Source of the DNA: Atopsyche davidsoni
Lineage: Eukaryota; Arthropoda; Insecta; Trichoptera; Hydrobiosidae
DNA length: 64,000 bases
Assembly (NCBI GenBank): GCA_022113835.1
Contig: JAILWY010000001.1
Coordinates: forward strand, 10,106,001 to 10,170,000
Direction of reading: 5' to 3'
Made by a program: the position numbers and the translations under genes. A model generated the notes under the pieces. It worked only from the letters and a program-made list of their open reading frames with translations, did no database searches and was not told where the DNA came from. Positions within the stretch are counted from its first letter, which is position 1. Each line of letters opens with the position of its first letter. This document shows positions 63,456 through 64,000 of the stretch, piece after piece.

Positions 63456-64000
63456 TTTACTGTGGTTGTGATATTGTGTTAGGCAGGGAAAATGAGTGGG
63501 AAAAACGCTTTATTCGCATGATATTATAAATATATGCTCAGTGATGGTCGCCAACCTCCTCTGAGGAGAGGCACCCAAGAATAAGATATTATACGTATAA
63601 ATTAGCTTTAAGGCAGTTGCTCCCAGCCATTTAATTGCCTCTGGTGTCCAACCGGACACCACAGTCCATTACCTGGCGAAATCGTGTCATTTAATTAATT
63701 TAATAGTCACTTTATTTTTCTATATCGAAAGTTTATTTTTTTACAGAGTATTGTAAAAACTATAAATTATATTTATCTATTTTTTATTATTTAATTAACG
63801 TCCATTTTTAGGGTAAAATAAAATCTTGAAGATGTTGAAAAATTGGATAAAATGGGGACTTTTCAAAACCAAAGTTTGTTAAAGATTTTTTTTTTTTTAA
63901 ATTAATAAGACGCACATGGTTTATATTTAATCTTTCAATTCCAATTGAAAAAAAGACTTTTAAATGTTTAGAATTCTTGGAAAATGTACCAGACGAATCT
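63456..64000. other. Non-coding end of window
   Basis: No gene seen. 63540-63690 is moderately GC-rich and contains two short inverted pairs, CCTCCTCTGAGGAGAGG and GGTGTCCAACCGGACACC. The final 300 bases are AT-rich with a long T run near 63887. Confidence 0.6.

Noticed and set aside
1..64000. Conserved insect microRNAs
   Set aside because: A by-eye search for mature sequences of common insect families found no full match; short partial matches (e.g. near 9628 and 22370) were not in convincing hairpins.
1..64000. CRISPR arrays, operons, phage or bacterial insertion sequences
   Set aside because: No regularly spaced direct repeats, no gene density and no prokaryotic signals; the sequence is eukaryotic in character.

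Overview
The window looks like AT-rich eukaryotic (insect-like) nuclear DNA, and I found no convincing protein-coding gene in it. I saw no bacterial gene density, operons or Shine-Dalgarno starts. Open frames are short, overlap one another on both strands and match no family I recognise. CpG is not visibly depleted. Together with tRNA-derived SINE remnants and TTAA-flanked foldback MITEs, this suggests an arthropod, probably an insect and perhaps a moth or butterfly. The lineage is inference.

The layout is a long AT-rich background broken every 1-3 kb by islands of 100-450 bp that are clearly richer in G+C and CpG. Examples lie at 5.4, 8.4, 10.0, 16.2-17.4, 18.1, 19.8, 21.0, 25.4, 28.8, 35.1-35.5, 40.7-41.0, 52.0-53.3 and 56.6 kb. 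Without coding exons, this is what a large intron or intergenic regulatory landscape of a developmental gene would look like, with the islands as candidate enhancers or silencers. Two plus-strand sites, at 44720/44721 (very good) and 4012/4013 (good), join a 3' splice-site sequence directly to a 5' splice-site sequence. That is the signature of zero-length recursive splice sites of long insect introns, and it favours a plus-strand intron spanning much or all of the window.

Mobile DNA consists of short non-autonomous elements: a TTAA-flanked foldback MITE family (2.2, 54.2 and 62.6 kb, with degenerate relatives at 27.3 and 39.3 kb); hAT-like terminal sequences (0.2-0.5, 25.6-26.1 and 53.7 kb); two minus-strand tRNA-derived SINE remnants (18.6 and 22.1 kb), one next to a (TA)n tract of about 88 bp; and two unnamed repeat families with two copies each (43.6/62.7 kb and 20.8/63.4 kb). 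Other structures include two adjacent perfect palindromes (27.77-27.85 kb), an 18-bp palindrome with paired T-box or E-box half sites (13.87 kb), and an exact 20-bp match between 40.96 and 48.65 kb. A few small GC-rich open frames (10.0, 16.96 and 56.65 kb) read somewhat like protein and are listed as low-confidence candidates.
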